From contig CAVTVA010000003.1 of assembly GCA_963738185.1 (NCBI GenBank), positions 2,914,001 through 2,978,000 on the forward strand: a DNA stretch of 64,000 nucleotides, written 5' to 3'. Shown here piece after piece: positions 62,959-64,000 of this stretch (the first letter of the stretch is position 1; each line of letters begins with the position of its first letter). The notes under the pieces are model-generated. The model saw only the letters and a program-made list of their open reading frames with translations, did not search any database and was not told the DNA's origin. The DNA comes from AP-15 sp963738185. GTDB lineage: Bacteria; Pseudomonadota; Alphaproteobacteria; ATCC43930; CGMCC-115725. The translations under genes and the position numbers were made by a program.

Positions 62959-63828
62959 GTAAAACCTTCACCGCCGCGTGCATCCAATTCACCGCCGGTC
63001 CCGACCCCGAGCCCAACATCCGGATGGTCGCCAGCCTGATCCGCCGGGCATGCGACGCCGGCGCCGATCTCGTCATGACGCCGGAGGCCAGCAACTTCAT
63101 CGAGAGCGGGCAGCGTCGGCGCGACAAGGCGCGGCGGGAGGCCGACGACCCGTTCCTCGCCGCGATGCGCCAGCTGGCCCGCGAGACCGGCGTGTGGCTT
63201 CTGCTCGGGTCGCTGGTCATCGACCCCAGAGGAGAGCCCGGCGCGGACGGCGAGGATCGGCTCGCTAACCGTTCGTTTCTGCTCGATGCCGGCGGTGCGA
63301 TTATCGCCAGCTACGACAAGATCCACCTGTTCGACATCGATTTGCCAAGCGGGGAAAGCATCCGTGAGAGCAATAGCCTACCGCCCCGGCAAGCGCGGCG
63401 TCGTCGCGCAGACGCCGTGGGGCCGGCTCGGCATGACGGTATGCTACGATTTGCGCTTCCCGCAGCTGTACCGCGCGCTGGCGCAAGCGGGCGCCGATTT
63501 TCTGGCGGTGCCGTCGGTGTTCACCGTGCCGACCGGCAGGGCTCACTGGGAGGTGCTGCTGCGGGCGCGCGCGATCGAGAACGGCGCCTTCGTCTTCGCA
63601 CCGGCGCAGTGGGGCGAGCATGCCGCCGGGCGCAAGAGCTACGGCCACTCGCTGATCGTCGATCCGTGGGCCGAAGTGCTGGCCGACGGCGGCGAAGAGG
63701 TCGGCATCGTCACCGCCCGGATTGATCCAGCGCGGGTCGCCGAGGTGCGGCGAATGCTGCCGTCCCTGGACCACGACCGCCCGTTCTCAATGCCGCAGCC
63801 CGCTGCCCGCCCGCTCGCCGCCGAATAG
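62955..63828 (+). pseudogene. Nitrilase-superfamily carbon-nitrogen hydrolase, one extra base
   Basis: A hydrolase of about 290 residues like NIT2/omega-amidase. It starts MSKTFTAACIQFTAGPDPEP; the Glu-Lys-Cys triad is visible in MTPEASNFIE, SYDKIHLFDIDLPSGES and MTVCYDLRFPQLYRAL, and HWEVLLRARAIENGAFVFAP follows. The frame shifts near 63378, where one surplus C lies between ESNS and YRPGKRG. Restoring it gives a full-length product ending at 63828. The fault looks technical. Confidence 0.88.
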
Positions 63829-63833
63829 CCGCT

Positions 63834-64000
63834 TTAAGGCGGCGGCAGCCGCATGTGGATGTGGGTGAGCCCGAAATCGTCGAAAGGCTGGGAGGTCGTG
63901 ATAAAGCCGAAGCTCTGATAGAACCGCACCAGGCGGACCTGCGCCGCGAGCACGATCGGCTGAGCGGGATAATGGTCGCGGCAAAAGGCCAGCGCCTCCG
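63834..64000 (-). CDS. ElaA-like GNAT acetyltransferase, C-terminal fragment
   Basis: The stop TAA is at 63836-63834 and the frame runs off the right end of the window. The visible 55 residues read EALAFCRDHYPAQPIVLAAQ, FYQSFGFITTSQPFDDFG and LTHIHMRLPPP. The AQVRLVRFYQSFGF and THIHM pattern is typical of ElaA-like GNAT acetyltransferases. It is convergent with the nitrilase-family gene. Confidence 0.75.
   Translation of the reverse strand, partial: EALAFCRDHYPAQPIVLAAQVRLVRFYQSFGFITTSQPFDDFGLTHIHMRLPPP

Overview
The window is GC-rich bacterial DNA from the chromosome of an alphaproteobacterium. The pointers are a DUF2794 gene, an NDUFS4-type complex I accessory subunit, GGAAC-N17/18-GTT (EcfG-type) promoter candidates, rhizobial-style interspersed palindromic repeats, a NAD-type FMN-dependent monooxygenase set and several CaiB/BaiF CoA-transferases. 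The exact order (Rhodospirillales-like or Hyphomicrobiales-like) cannot be fixed from the sequence alone. No rRNA, CRISPR array or intact prophage was seen.

Layout. 1-12.4 kb: broken indolepyruvate oxidoreductase, broken FAD-linked lactate-type dehydrogenase, a helix-turn-helix protein with a long disordered linker, a DegP-type periplasmic protease, htpG, class II DAHP synthase with an unusual leader, and nicotinate phosphoribosyltransferase. 12.7-17.4 kb: three tandem paralogous MFS permeases. 17.4-22.7 kb: an accessory stretch with a degenerate toxin-like gene and two small putative partner genes, a consensus promoter with a palindromic operator, an IS1595-type transposase remnant, and an orphan gene behind its own operator sites next to tRNA-Arg; prfC sits inside this stretch. 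22.7-29 kb: two tRNAs, a complex I subunit, an ECF sigma factor, a CBS-BON protein, a CoA-transferase, trpS and murJ. 29.2-33 kb: a compact SxtJ / DUF5989 / carbamoyltransferase / SGNH-hydrolase cassette. 33-42 kb: GST, CobW-family GTPase, LVIVD protein, peptide-type binding protein, pyrF, methyltransferase, and small membrane proteins. 42-50.5 kb: two CaiB/BaiF genes (one a double-length fusion), three flavin monooxygenases and a ParDE-like pair, which looks catabolic. 50.5-53.5 kb: molybdate transporter modABC behind a ModE-like box. 53.5-64 kb: FAD oxidoreductase, alanine dehydrogenase, a convergent response regulator/histidine kinase pair, stress-type SDR and hemerythrin genes with EcfG-like promoters, methyltransferases, comF, a glutaredoxin-nitrilase pair and a partial acetyltransferase.

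A striking property of the window is that many otherwise well conserved genes carry single-base lesions, almost all of them one-base insertions (at least five in the first gene alone). This looks more like residual insertion errors of the assembly than true gene decay. The toxin-like locus at 18 kb has mixed lesion types and may be genuinely degenerate. Broken genes are entered as pseudogenes with this caveat.
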